From the NCBI GenBank assembly GCA_934370915.1, contig CAKRNI010000081.1:1-10212 (forward strand): a stretch of DNA of 10,212 nucleotides, given 5' to 3'. Positions 1 through 7,596 of the stretch are shown in pieces; the stretch's first letter is position 1; each line of letters begins with the position of its first letter. The position numbers and the translations under genes were made by a program. The notes beneath the pieces are model-generated. The model made no database searches and was not told where the DNA came from. It saw nothing but the letters and a program-made list of their open reading frames with translations. This DNA comes from an uncultured Lachnospiraceae bacterium. Lineage in GTDB: Bacteria > Bacillota > Clostridia > Lachnospirales > Lachnospiraceae.

Positions 1-470
1 TCAGACAGATCAGAACCATCGGAGATGAGATCCTTACAAAAGAGTGTAAGCCGGTAAAGGAAATGAATGAGAGGACCCTTGAGCTCATCGAAGATATGTT
101 TGAGACAATGTATGAGAATAACGGTGTCGGCCTCGCCGCGCCGCAGGTAGGTGTCCGCAAGCGCGTCGTGGTCATCGATGTGGAGGACGGAAACCAGTAT
201 GTGCTGATCAATCCGGAGATCCTTGAGACGAGCGGAAGCCAGACCGGTCAGGAAGGCTGTTTAAGTGTTCCGGGAAAATGCGGACAGGTGACCCGCGCGG
301 ATCATGTAAAGGCAAAAGCTCTCAACGAGAATATGGAAGAATATGAGATCGAGGCAGATGGACTTCTCGCGAGATGCATTCTCCACGAGTGCGACCATCT
401 GGATGGAAAACTTTACGTCGATCTCGTAGAAGGCGAGCTTCAGGATACAGCCGGAGAGGATGAGGAATAG
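1..470 (+). CDS. def: Peptide deformylase, 5' partial
   Basis: Metal-dependent hydrolase that removes the formyl group from the N-terminal methionine of new proteins at the ribosome exit. The frame is open from base 3 with no start codon before the window edge, and the first visible residues (RQIRTIGDEIL) match the usual deformylase N-terminus, so only a few residues are missing. The ATG at 63 is internal. In the 155 visible residues all three family motifs are present: GVGLAAPQ (visible residues 41-48), EGCLSVP (84-90, whose Cys binds the metal) and HECDH (128-132, two His ligands and the catalytic Glu). The length, about 158 in total, fits the short EGCLS-type deformylase. It ends in an acidic tail (GEDEE). 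The stop lies 1 bp before the fmt start, so the two genes that add and remove the formyl group are co-transcribed, as in most bacteria. The identification is very secure. Confidence 0.96.
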   Translation, partial: RQIRTIGDEILTKECKPVKEMNERTLELIEDMFETMYENNGVGLAAPQVGVRKRVVVIDVEDGNQYVLINPEILETSGSQTGQEGCLSVPGKCGQVTRADHVKAKALNENMEEYEIEADGLLARCILHECDHLDGKLYVDLVEGELQDTAGEDEE

Positions 471-471
471 T

Positions 472-1398
472 ATGCGTATTGTTTTTATGGGAACGCCGGA
501 CTTCGCGGTTCCGACGCTGACTGCTCTCATTGAGGGCGGACATGAAGTTGTGGCTGTGGTGACACAGCCGGATAAGCCGAAAGGACGCGGAAAAGCCGTC
601 CTTATGACTCCTGTAAAGGAAAAGGCGATCGAGTATGAGATCCCGGTATACCAGCCGGTAAAGGTGCGGGATCCGGAATTTGTGGAGCTTTTAAAAACGA
701 TGGCACCGGATGCCATCGTTGTCGTCGCATTTGGCCAGATCCTCCCGAAGTCCATTCTGGATCTTCCGAAATACGGCTGTGTAAATGTACACGCGTCCCT
801 GCTCCCGAAATACCGTGGGGCTGCCCCAATCCAGTGGGCGGTCATTGACGGTGAGAAGGAGAGCGGAGTGACAACCATGATGATGGATGTGGGACTGGAT
901 ACCGGCGATATGCTGGAACAGAAAGTGATCCCGTTAGATGTGAAAGAGACTGGCGGAAGCCTGTTTGACAAGCTCTCTGCCCTCGGTGGATCCATGATCT
1001 TATCCACTTTAAAGGGACTGGAAAACGGAACGATCACGAGAACTCCGCAGGGAGAGGCCGGTACATCCTACGCGAAGATGCTCACGAAAGAAATGGGACA
1101 TATCGACTGGACGAAGGACGCGGTGTCCATTGAGCGCCTTGTCCGCGGCTTAAATCCGTGGCCAAGCGCATATACATCATATGCCGGAAAGACGATGAAG
1201 ATCTGGGCGGCAGAGGTTGCGGATCTTCCGGGAGAGAGAACTCCGGGAAAGATCCATGTGACAAAGGACCGGCTTTTTGTGGAGACCGGAGAGGGTGTCC
1301 TTGACGTAAAGGAACTTCAGCTTGAGGGAAAGAAGCGGATGGATACAGCTTCCTTCCTGCGCGGTTTCCAGATGGAAGACGGAAGCTTCTGCGGGTAA
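472..1398 (+). CDS. fmt: Methionyl-tRNA formyltransferase
   Basis: Transfers a formyl group from 10-formyl-tetrahydrofolate to Met-tRNA(fMet) for translation initiation in the cytosol. The product is 308 residues, close to the usual 310-315. It opens with the typical MRIVFMGTPDFAVP. The N-terminal formyltransferase domain spans about residues 1-185. It carries NVHASLLPKYRG (103-115), with catalytic Asn105 and His107, and GLDTGDML (141-148), with Asp143 matching the E. coli Asn106/His108/Asp144 triad. The C-terminal tRNA-binding domain follows (about 205-305). I chose ATG 472 over the in-frame ATG 460, because 460 lies inside def and adds MRNS ahead of the conserved start. A GAGGA at 462-466 is well placed for 472. 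The last codons overlap a small direct repeat described separately. Confidence 0.96.
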   Translation: MRIVFMGTPDFAVPTLTALIEGGHEVVAVVTQPDKPKGRGKAVLMTPVKEKAIEYEIPVYQPVKVRDPEFVELLKTMAPDAIVVVAFGQILPKSILDLPKYGCVNVHASLLPKYRGAAPIQWAVIDGEKESGVTTMMMDVGLDTGDMLEQKVIPLDVKETGGSLFDKLSALGGSMILSTLKGLENGTITRTPQGEAGTSYAKMLTKEMGHIDWTKDAVSIERLVRGLNPWPSAYTSYAGKTMKIWAAEVADLPGERTPGKIHVTKDRLFVETGEGVLDVKELQLEGKKRMDTASFLRGFQMEDGSFCG

Positions 1399-1408
1399 GC
1401 TTCGCGGG
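1383..1408 (+). repeat. Imperfect 14-bp-period direct repeat across the fmt stop
   Basis: AAGCTTCTGCGGG (1383-1395) is followed after one base by AAGCTTCGCGGG (1397-1408). The copies differ by one missing T. The repeat spans the fmt stop codon (1396-1398), so the last residues of Fmt (GSFCG) may come from a small tandem duplication. The repeat is visible directly; its origin is inference. Confidence 0.55.
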
Positions 1409-1450
1409 TGATACCGCGGGCAGTCCTGAAAATACCGGCTGAAAAGCCGG
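1403..1450 (+). other. Two short hairpins between fmt and the peptidase gene
   Basis: CGCGG (1403-1407) can pair with CCGCG (1414-1418) across a 6-nt loop. CCGGCT (1435-1440) pairs perfectly with AGCCGG (1445-1450) around a GAAA tetraloop, a stable GNRA-type cap. No T-tract follows either stem, so neither is a classical terminator. They may stabilise the transcript or mark a processing point between fmt and the next gene. The pairing is seen; the function is inferred. Confidence 0.4.
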
Positions 1451-1492
1451 CTGCCGGGACAACAGAAACGAGATCGAAAGGAGAGATGTTAT

Positions 1493-2218
1493 ATGTACGG
1501 AATGTATGGTTACGGTTATGGCTATGGCCTTGACCCGACGATCATCCTTGTATTGATCGGTGTTGCCCTTTCTCTCTGGGCTCAGGGGCGTGTGAATTCC
1601 ACGTTCTCGAGATATTCCAGAGTCCGCAGCATGACTGGCATGACAGGGGCAGAGGCGGCGAGACGCCTTTTAAATGCGCAGGGAATCTACGATGTGACGG
1701 TCCAGCAGATCGCCGGTGAACTTACCGACCACTATGATCCGCGGACGAAGACCGTAAACCTGTCCCAGTCCGTATACGGAGCGACTTCTGTTGCGGCTAT
1801 CGGTGTTGCTGCCCACGAATGCGGCCACGCGATGCAGGACAATGAGGGATATGCACCGTTACGGTTCAGAAGCGCTCTCGTTCCGGTGGCAAACTTCGGA
1901 TCGAGACTTTCCTGGCCGCTGATCCTTTTGGGACTTGTGTTCGGCGGACTTGGTTCTCCGTTAGTGGAGATCGGAATCTTAATGTTCTCTCTGGCGGTGC
2001 TGTTCCAGCTTGTGACACTTCCGGTAGAGTATAATGCGTCTGCCCGTGCAGTAAGACTTCTGGATGCTCAGGGCATTCTCGCAGGAGAGGAAGTAAACGG
2101 GACAAGAAAAGTACTGAACGCGGCGGCACTGACCTATGTGGCGGCAGCAGCGACTTCGATCCTGCAGCTTCTCCGTCTCATAATTCTCTTTGGAGGAAGA
2201 AACAGACGTGACAGATAA
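1493..2218 (+). CDS. yugP: Membrane zinc metallopeptidase, YugP family
   Basis: Predicted integral-membrane zinc peptidase of the YugP family (Pfam Zn_peptidase_2). Its substrates are not established. The product has 241 residues. A Tyr/Gly-rich N-terminus (residues 1-12, MYGMYGYGYGYG) precedes a first membrane segment at about 15-31. The zinc motif HECGH lies at 108-112, and a downstream conserved segment LPVEYNASARA (176-186) supplies a probable third ligand, Glu179. Further hydrophobic segments lie at about 141-155, 158-178 and 211-233. The last ends in a basic tail (GRNRRDR), which suggests a cytosolic C-terminus. The start ATG 1493 has AAAGGAG at 1477-1483 with about 9 nt spacing. Its 3' end overlaps the proposed rsmB start by 11 bp. 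The gene is absent from the corresponding B. subtilis operon (where yugP lies elsewhere) but often sits here in Clostridia. Family call is firm; its role is unknown. Confidence 0.88.
   Translation: MYGMYGYGYGYGLDPTIILVLIGVALSLWAQGRVNSTFSRYSRVRSMTGMTGAEAARRLLNAQGIYDVTVQQIAGELTDHYDPRTKTVNLSQSVYGATSVAAIGVAAHECGHAMQDNEGYAPLRFRSALVPVANFGSRLSWPLILLGLVFGGLGSPLVEIGILMFSLAVLFQLVTLPVEYNASARAVRLLDAQGILAGEEVNGTRKVLNAAALTYVAAAATSILQLLRLIILFGGRNRRDR
2192..2198 (+). promoter_or_regulatory. Ribosome binding site for rsmB inside the peptidase gene
   Basis: GGAGGAA lies 9 nt before GTG 2208. The alternative TTG at 2190 would place this site inside its own coding region and has no purine-rich site upstream. 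This decides the GTG start. Confidence 0.7.
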
Positions 2219-3539
2219 TACGACAAATATCCGGGAGGTCGTCCTTGACGTCCTTCTGGAAGTCCTTGAAAACCATAATTTGAGCCATATTGTTTTAAAA
2301 CAGGCACTGGAAAAGTACCTGTTTCTGGAGCGTCAGGACCGCGCGTTTATCACAAGATGCGTGGAGGGAACTCTGGAGTACCGGATCCAGATCGATGCGG
2401 TGCTTGACCGTTTTTCGAAGGTGAAGACCGCGAAAATGAAACCGGTGATCCGGGAGATCCTCAGAATGTCGGTCTACCAGATTCTGTATATGGAGCGTGT
2501 GCCGGATTCTGCAGTCTGCAATGAGGCGGTAAAGCTCGCAAAGAAACGAAAATTCCAGGGGCTTTCCGGCTTTGTGAACGGTGTCCTGCGGACGGTCTCC
2601 AGAGAAAAAGGGAAACTCGTCTGGAAGGACGCTTCGGAGCGCTATTCGATCCCCCGGTGGATGTTATCCATGTGGGAGGAAATGTATGGAAAAGAGACTT
2701 CTGAAGCCATTGCCGCGTCATTTTTAGAGGAACGCCCCCTTACGGTGCGCTTTAACGAGAGCATTTCCCCAGCGGAGAAAACGATCGGAGAGTTGAGAGA
2801 TCAGGGCATTACGGTGGAGGAGTCCGGGATATTTCCGGAGATCGCTTCGATCCGTGGTTTCGATTACTTAGACCGGGTGCGCGCGTTCTCGGAAGGAAAG
2901 ATCACAGTTCAGGATCCAAGTTCCTCCCTTGCGGCACAGACGGCATCCATTGCCCCGGGAGATTTCGTTCTTGACGTGTGCGGCGCTCCGGGAGGAAAGG
3001 CCATGTATGCGGCAGATCTTTTAAAAGGTACCGGCATGGTGGAAGCGAGAGATGTGAGCGGGAGAAAGACGGATCTTATTGAGGAGAATATCATGCGCTG
3101 CGGCTTCCGGAACATTCGCACGAACGTCTGGGACGCAACAGTTCTGGATCCGTCTATGGTGGAGCAGGCAGATGTGGTTCTGGCGGATCTCCCATGTTCC
3201 GGTCTTGGAATTATCGGAAAGAAGCCGGATATCAAAGAGCGGATGACGAGAGATGAAATCAAAAATCTCGCGAAGCTGCAGAGAGAGATCCTTTCTGTGG
3301 TGAACCAGTATGTAAAACCTGGCGGAACGCTTGTTTACAGTACCTGTACGATCACAGAGGAAGAGAATAATGAGAACGCGGACTGGATCGAGAAGCATCT
3401 GCCGTTTGAAAAGAAGAGGATCGCGGATCTCCTGCCGGAGGCTCTTAAGAGTTCCTGCAGGGAGAACAGGATCCAGCTTCTTCCGGGACTCCATCCCTGT
3501 GACGGCTTCTTTATCTCTGTGTTCAAAAAGAAGAAATAA
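2208..3539 (+). CDS. rsmB: 16S rRNA (cytosine-967-C5)-methyltransferase
   Basis: SAM-dependent methyltransferase that makes m5C967 (E. coli numbering) in 16S rRNA, acting on the free rRNA or early 30S particle. With the GTG start the product has 443 residues, typical for RsmB. Residues about 1-135 form the NusB-like RNA-binding domain, and the Rossmann methyltransferase domain occupies about 230-443. Visible motifs are DVCGAPGGK at 256-264 (SAM binding; the usual form is DxCAAPGGK, so Gly259 is a mild variant), ADLPCSG with Cys330 (motif IV) and YSTCTI with Cys380 (motif VI, the catalytic Cys). The C-terminus LLPGLHPCDGFFISVFKKKK is standard. The gene overlaps the peptidase gene by 11 bp. The longer TTG-initiated reading (from 2190) adds six residues and is less likely. 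Confidence 0.93.
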   Translation: MTDNTTNIREVVLDVLLEVLENHNLSHIVLKQALEKYLFLERQDRAFITRCVEGTLEYRIQIDAVLDRFSKVKTAKMKPVIREILRMSVYQILYMERVPDSAVCNEAVKLAKKRKFQGLSGFVNGVLRTVSREKGKLVWKDASERYSIPRWMLSMWEEMYGKETSEAIAASFLEERPLTVRFNESISPAEKTIGELRDQGITVEESGIFPEIASIRGFDYLDRVRAFSEGKITVQDPSSSLAAQTASIAPGDFVLDVCGAPGGKAMYAADLLKGTGMVEARDVSGRKTDLIEENIMRCGFRNIRTNVWDATVLDPSMVEQADVVLADLPCSGLGIIGKKPDIKERMTRDEIKNLAKLQREILSVVNQYVKPGGTLVYSTCTITEEENNENADWIEKHLPFEKKRIADLLPEALKSSCRENRIQLLPGLHPCDGFFISVFKKKK

Positions 3540-3548
3540 TACTGCGCA

Positions 3549-3620
3549 GGTTCTGAATCCGCGGACATGACTGCCTGCGGATCCGTTAAAAACGGATTTA
3601 TGTGGAAACATGACAGAACC
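3549..3620 (+). other. Possible folded RNA between rsmB and rlmN
   Basis: GGTTCTG (3549-3555) is fully complementary to CAGAACC (3614-3620) and could close a multi-branch fold. Inside it, ATCCGTT (3581-3587) pairs with AACGGAT (3591-3597) across a 3-nt loop. ATCCGC (3557-3562) can pair with GCGGAT (3577-3582), which shares two bases with the previous stem, so the two compete. Only a short TTTAT follows the ATCCGTT hairpin, so terminator activity would be weak. Complementarity is seen directly; a regulatory or processing role is inference, and some of these pairings could arise by chance in 100 nt. Confidence 0.35.
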
Positions 3621-3641
3621 GGGGCTTTTGGAGAATCGAGA

Positions 3642-4688
3642 ATGGAAAAGAAAGACCTGAAATCAATGACACTGGAGGAACTGACAGAGTTCGTGAAGGA
3701 GCTTGGTGAAAAACCGTTCCGGGCAAAACAGTTATACCAGTGGATGCATGTAAAATTAGCCGAGTCTTTAGACGAATGCACGAACCTCCCGAAAGCATTT
3801 AGGGAAAAGCTTTCGGAATACAGTACATACACGTCCCTTAAGACCGTGAAAATGCTGGAATCGGGAATCGACGGGACAAGAAAGTATCTGTTCGGTCTCG
3901 ATGACGGAAACGTGATCGAGAGCGTCCTGATGAAATACCACCACGGGAATTCTGTGTGTATTTCCTCTCAGGTTGGCTGCCGCATGGGCTGCCGGTTCTG
4001 TGCGTCCACTCTGGACGGACTCACAAGAAACTTACGTCCTTCGGAGATGCTGGATCAGATATACCGGATCCAGAGATCCACGGGAGAGCGTGTTTCCAAC
4101 GTGGTGGTCATGGGAAGTGGTGAGCCGATGGATAACTACGACAACCTGATCCGGTTTATCAGGCTCCTTTCCGATGAAAACGGTCTGAATATCAGCCAGA
4201 GAAACATCACAGTATCCACCTGCGGGATCGTACCAAAGATCTTAAAGCTTGCGGAGGAAGGCCTTTCCATTACTCTGGCACTCTCCCTTCATGCGCCGGA
4301 TGATGAGACGAGAAAGACTCTGATGCCCATCGCCAACAGCTACTCCTTATCGGAGGTGCTTCCGGCATGTAAGGAATATTATAAAAAGACAGGAAGGCGC
4401 CTGACCTTTGAGTACAGTCTGGTACAGGGCGTCAACGATAACCTTGATGAGGCAAAGCGTCTGACTGCACTTTTAAAGGATATGCAGGGACATGTGAACC
4501 TGATCCCGGTAAACCCAATCAAGGAACGTGACTTCAAACAGTCCAATCGGGATGCCATTGATGCGTTCAGGGGTTATCTTGAAAAACACGGGATCAATGT
4601 TACGATCCGCAGGGAGATGGGCCGCGATATCGGCGGTGCCTGCGGACAGCTTAGAAAGAGCTACCTGAGTGAGGAGGAACTGTCATGA
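3642..4688 (+). CDS. rlmN: Dual-specificity rRNA/tRNA adenine-C2 methyltransferase
   Basis: Radical-SAM enzyme that methylates C2 of A2503 in 23S rRNA and, in E. coli, of A37 in some tRNAs. ATG 3642 gives 348 residues. It has GGAG at 3630-3633 with 8 nt spacing and fits the family length. An upstream in-frame ATG (3567) would add 25 residues of unrelated character over the hairpin region and is not used. The iron-sulfur motif GCRMGCRFC has Cys113, Cys117 and Cys120. The two further Cys residues of the RlmN mechanism are Cys106 (SVCISSQVGC) and Cys334 (GGACGQL), equivalent to E. coli Cys118 and Cys355. The SAM-binding GEP motif appears as MGSGEPMDNY (157-166). The last bases overlap stp by ATGA, indicating translational coupling. 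Identification is secure. Confidence 0.96.
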   Translation: MEKKDLKSMTLEELTEFVKELGEKPFRAKQLYQWMHVKLAESLDECTNLPKAFREKLSEYSTYTSLKTVKMLESGIDGTRKYLFGLDDGNVIESVLMKYHHGNSVCISSQVGCRMGCRFCASTLDGLTRNLRPSEMLDQIYRIQRSTGERVSNVVVMGSGEPMDNYDNLIRFIRLLSDENGLNISQRNITVSTCGIVPKILKLAEEGLSITLALSLHAPDDETRKTLMPIANSYSLSEVLPACKEYYKKTGRRLTFEYSLVQGVNDNLDEAKRLTALLKDMQGHVNLIPVNPIKERDFKQSNRDAIDAFRGYLEKHGINVTIRREMGRDIGGACGQLRKSYLSEEELS

Positions 4689-5425
4689 TCTCTTACGCGA
4701 AGACAGACACCGGTCTTGTGAGAAGATCCAATCAGGATTTCCTGTTTGCAGCGGATCAGCCGGTGGGACCGCTTCCGAACCTGTTCATCGTGGCAGACGG
4801 AATGGGCGGACATAAGGCAGGGGATTTCGCATCCCGGTATGTCGTGGAACATATGAAAGAATATATTGAAAATTCTGATCCGGCCAGTCCTGTGATGATC
4901 CTCAGAAAAGCTCTGGAGAAGACGAATCAGGGGCTCTTTGAGGAGGCTCAGGGAAACCCGGACCGGGAAGGGATGGGGTCCACTCTGGTTGCCGCTACGA
5001 TCGAGGATGACATGATGTACGTGGCAAATGTGGGGGACAGCAGACTTTATCTTCTGCGGGACAGTCTGGCGCAGATCACGAGAGACCATTCCCTTGTGGA
5101 AGAGATGGTCGCGAGAGGAAAAATGGAGCGGGACAGCGAATCCTACCGGAGTCAGAAGAACATCATTACCCGCGCCATGGGAATCGGGAACCGGGTGGAA
5201 GCGGATTTCTTTGAAGTGCCGCTTCTCGAGTGTGACTGTGTCCTGCTCTGCTCTGACGGCTTGACGAACATGGTGGATGATGCCGAGATCAGCCGGGTCT
5301 TAAAGACAACGGACACGCTGAAGGAGAAGACGGAAGCGCTGGTTGATGAGGCAAACCGGAACGGAGGAAAGGACAACATTGCGATCGTCCTTGTAGAACC
5401 TCAGATAAGTGAGGTGAAGCTATGA
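4685..5425 (+). CDS. stp: PP2C-family Ser/Thr protein phosphatase
   Basis: Cytosolic metal-dependent phosphatase (also named PrpC) that reverses phosphorylation by the PASTA kinase encoded next to it. The product has 246 residues and consists of the catalytic domain only. PP2C motifs run in order: RRSNQD (13-18), VADGMGGHKAGD (36-47, with metal ligand Asp38), EGMGSTLVAA (95-104), ANVGDSRLYLLRD (114-126), DHSLV (134-138), ITRAMG (161-166), CSDGLTNMV (189-197, with Asp191) and GGKDNIAIVLV (227-237, with Asp230). These provide the expected binuclear-metal aspartates. The start ATG 4685 overlaps the rlmN stop (ATGA), with GAGGAGGA just upstream at about 4672-4679. The stop overlaps the prkC start in the same way. 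The pairing of phosphatase and kinase is the standard arrangement in Firmicutes. Confidence 0.95.
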   Translation: MISYAKTDTGLVRRSNQDFLFAADQPVGPLPNLFIVADGMGGHKAGDFASRYVVEHMKEYIENSDPASPVMILRKALEKTNQGLFEEAQGNPDREGMGSTLVAATIEDDMMYVANVGDSRLYLLRDSLAQITRDHSLVEEMVARGKMERDSESYRSQKNIITRAMGIGNRVEADFFEVPLLECDCVLLCSDGLTNMVDDAEISRVLKTTDTLKEKTEALVDEANRNGGKDNIAIVLVEPQISEVKL

Positions 5426-7596
5426 TTTTATACCCTGGAACGATGCTGCAGGACCGATATGAGATTCTGGAAAAGATAGGATCCGGAGGAATGTCGGAGG
5501 TCTATAAAGCAAAATGCCATAAATTAAACCGTCTGGTCGCGATCAAGGTACTGAAATCGGAGTTTATTTCCGATGCGACCTTCGTCAGCAAATTTAAGAT
5601 GGAAGCTCAGGCAGCTGCCGGACTTTCACACCCGAATATTGTCAATATATATGATGTCGTGGATGAAGGAGATATTCACTTTATCGTTATGGAGCTCGTA
5701 GAGGGAATCACCTTAAAGAGCTATATCACGAAAAAAGGTCATCTGGATGTAAAGGAGGCCATCGGGATCGCGATCCAGGTGGCATCCGGAATCGAAGCAG
5801 CCCATGAACAGCATATCATTCACCGTGATATCAAGCCCCAGAATATGCTGATCTCCATGGACGGAAAGGTGAAGGTGGCGGACTTCGGGATCGCGAGAGC
5901 CGTGTCTTCCCAGACCATGAATGCGGCGACAGTTGTGGGATCTGTCCACTATATCTCCCCCGAACAGGCGAGAGGCGGATACAGCGATGAGCGGAGCGAT
6001 CTCTATTCCTTAGGTATCACCATGTTTGAGATGGTCACCGGCCATGTTCCGTTTGAGGGGGACAACACGGTGACGGTGGCGCTGGCGCATCTGGAAGAAC
6101 CGATGCCGGATCCCAGAACGTTGAATCCGGATGTGTCCCCGAGTCTTGCGAGGATCATCTTAAAATGTACGGAAAAGAGACCGGAGCGCCGATACCCGAA
6201 CGCGGCGGCTGTGATCAGCGACCTGAGAAGAGCACTCTTAAATGATGATGACCCGGCTGTCGGCGCTGTTAAAGAGGAAGACCACAGCTCCGATACCATC
6301 GTCATCAGCCCAAAAGAACTGAATCTGATCAAGACGAGAAATGGAGAACGGATCCGGGAGTCAAAGCCGGTAAAAGAGATCCGGGAGCGCAGGGAACGGC
6401 GGGATCTGGAAAAGCGGTATGATCAGCCGGAGAATGCGAAGAAGGAACCCAAAAAGAATAAAGAGGATGATGAAGCCACAGGACTGGAAAAGATCCTGAC
6501 AGGCCTGGGTGTGGCGGCAGCCATCGTCATTGTTGCGGTTGTGATCGTGTTTGTCCTGAAGCTTGGCGGTCTGTTCAGAAGCAGCACGCCGGAGGATCCG
6601 ACAAAGACTGTTTCTGAGGAGACTACAACTGAAGAAGCGAAGACCACTGCGGCATCGGAGACTGCTATCAGCCAGAAGGAAGTCTATATGCCGAAGCTTG
6701 TGGGCCACTCAGAGGAGGAAGCCGAGAAGATCTTACAGGGACTCGATCTCACCATGCAGGTGGAGCAGGAAAATTCGGATGAAGTGGAAAAAGGCATCGT
6801 CATTTCACAGAAGGAAGAGCCGGATACCGTGGTTCCTCGTTTCTCCAAGGTGACAGTTGTCATCAGCGCAGGTTCTGATAAGGTTGATCTCTCGGAACTT
6901 GGCCTTTCCGGAATGACACTGGAAACGGCAGTCCGCCTGTTGGAGGGAAAGAATTTAAAGGCAGATGTCCGGGAGGAAGCCAGCGAGGAGGTGGCCTCCG
7001 GAACGATCATCCGCTATGAACCGGAGGAAAAAGTGGCCCTCGGAAGCACCGTAACCTTATATGTGAGTACGGGACCGGAGGAGGAATTCGTTCCTGTACC
7101 GAATCTTTATGGAAAGACGGATGCAGAGGCGGAAGCGCTTCTTTCCGCGGCAGGTCTTGTAACCGGAGAGGTCTCAAAGGAGTATGACAGTACGATTTCG
7201 GCCGGTCACGTCATCAGCCAGGGCGTTGAGGCAGGAACTCAGGTAGCACCCGGAGACACCGTGGATTACACCCTGAGTCTTGGGCCGGAAGCTCCGAAAA
7301 AACAGTTTATTGCGTCCTTGGATGCAAGCTACCCGCTTCAGGTCTCCTATGGACCGGGGGCAGCGTCCTCCGAGATCCAGATTCTGATCCGGTTAAAACA
7401 GACGGTGAACGGCAAAGTGACCTACACGAAGCTTGCGGAGCCGAAGTCTTACAGCGCGGACACAACCCTGAATATCAAGTTAGACAGGATCCGCGGCGCG
7501 GACGGCGTGCAGACCGGTGAGGTGGAGATCGTGGACCTCACGAACAACGTGGTACTGACATCCTACAATGTGACATTTACGGAGGTTGACGGTTGA
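5422..7596 (+). CDS. prkC: PASTA-domain Ser/Thr protein kinase
   Basis: Single-pass membrane kinase that senses peptidoglycan fragments or lipid II outside the cell and phosphorylates cytosolic targets in growth and cell-wall control. The product has 724 residues. The kinase domain (about 13-275) has GSGGMSEVY (20-28), Lys42 in VAIK, HRDIKPQN (134-141, catalytic Asp136), DFGIAR (154-159) and GSVHYISPEQARGG (173-186). Thr165 and Thr170 lie in the activation loop. A highly charged juxtamembrane stretch (about 303-352) leads to one membrane helix (361-380) and a Thr/Glu/Ser-rich stalk (385-418). Three PASTA units follow at about 421-484, 487-551 and 556-621. The second lacks the usual opening (DLSELGLSGMTLETAV) and looks divergent. 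Residues 628-724 form an extra, probably beta-rich tail I cannot assign. It starts by ATGA overlap with stp, preceded by GAGGTG at 5411-5416. Confidence 0.95.
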   Translation: MILYPGTMLQDRYEILEKIGSGGMSEVYKAKCHKLNRLVAIKVLKSEFISDATFVSKFKMEAQAAAGLSHPNIVNIYDVVDEGDIHFIVMELVEGITLKSYITKKGHLDVKEAIGIAIQVASGIEAAHEQHIIHRDIKPQNMLISMDGKVKVADFGIARAVSSQTMNAATVVGSVHYISPEQARGGYSDERSDLYSLGITMFEMVTGHVPFEGDNTVTVALAHLEEPMPDPRTLNPDVSPSLARIILKCTEKRPERRYPNAAAVISDLRRALLNDDDPAVGAVKEEDHSSDTIVISPKELNLIKTRNGERIRESKPVKEIRERRERRDLEKRYDQPENAKKEPKKNKEDDEATGLEKILTGLGVAAAIVIVAVVIVFVLKLGGLFRSSTPEDPTKTVSEETTTEEAKTTAASETAISQKEVYMPKLVGHSEEEAEKILQGLDLTMQVEQENSDEVEKGIVISQKEEPDTVVPRFSKVTVVISAGSDKVDLSELGLSGMTLETAVRLLEGKNLKADVREEASEEVASGTIIRYEPEEKVALGSTVTLYVSTGPEEEFVPVPNLYGKTDAEAEALLSAAGLVTGEVSKEYDSTISAGHVISQGVEAGTQVAPGDTVDYTLSLGPEAPKKQFIASLDASYPLQVSYGPGAASSEIQILIRLKQTVNGKVTYTKLAEPKSYSADTTLNIKLDRIRGADGVQTGEVEIVDLTNNVVLTSYNVTFTEVDG
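7581..7585 (+). promoter_or_regulatory. Ribosome binding site for rsgA at the end of prkC
   Basis: GGAGG lies 7 nt before TTG 7593. The conserved RsgA N-terminus (GKIIKGIAGFYYV) begins right after this TTG and there is no nearby ATG or GTG in frame. This supports a TTG start overlapping the prkC stop (TTGA). Confidence 0.75.

Noticed and set aside
460..471. Longer fmt starting at ATG 460
   Set aside because: It would add MRNS before the conserved MRIVFMGTPDF and lies within def. ATG 472 has a well-placed GAGGA.
261..1037. 258-codon open frame on the minus strand over def and fmt
   Set aside because: It lies opposite two unmistakable conserved genes, has no family resemblance or ribosome binding site I can see, and reads like the reverse shadow of codon bias.
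2190..2207. TTG start for rsmB at 2190
   Set aside because: The GGAGGAA that best serves as the ribosome binding site would lie inside the gene; GTG 2208 fits that site.
3567..3641. N-terminal extension of RlmN from ATG 3567
   Set aside because: The added residues do not resemble RlmN, and the region is occupied by hairpin-forming sequence. ATG 3642 has GGAG at a normal distance.
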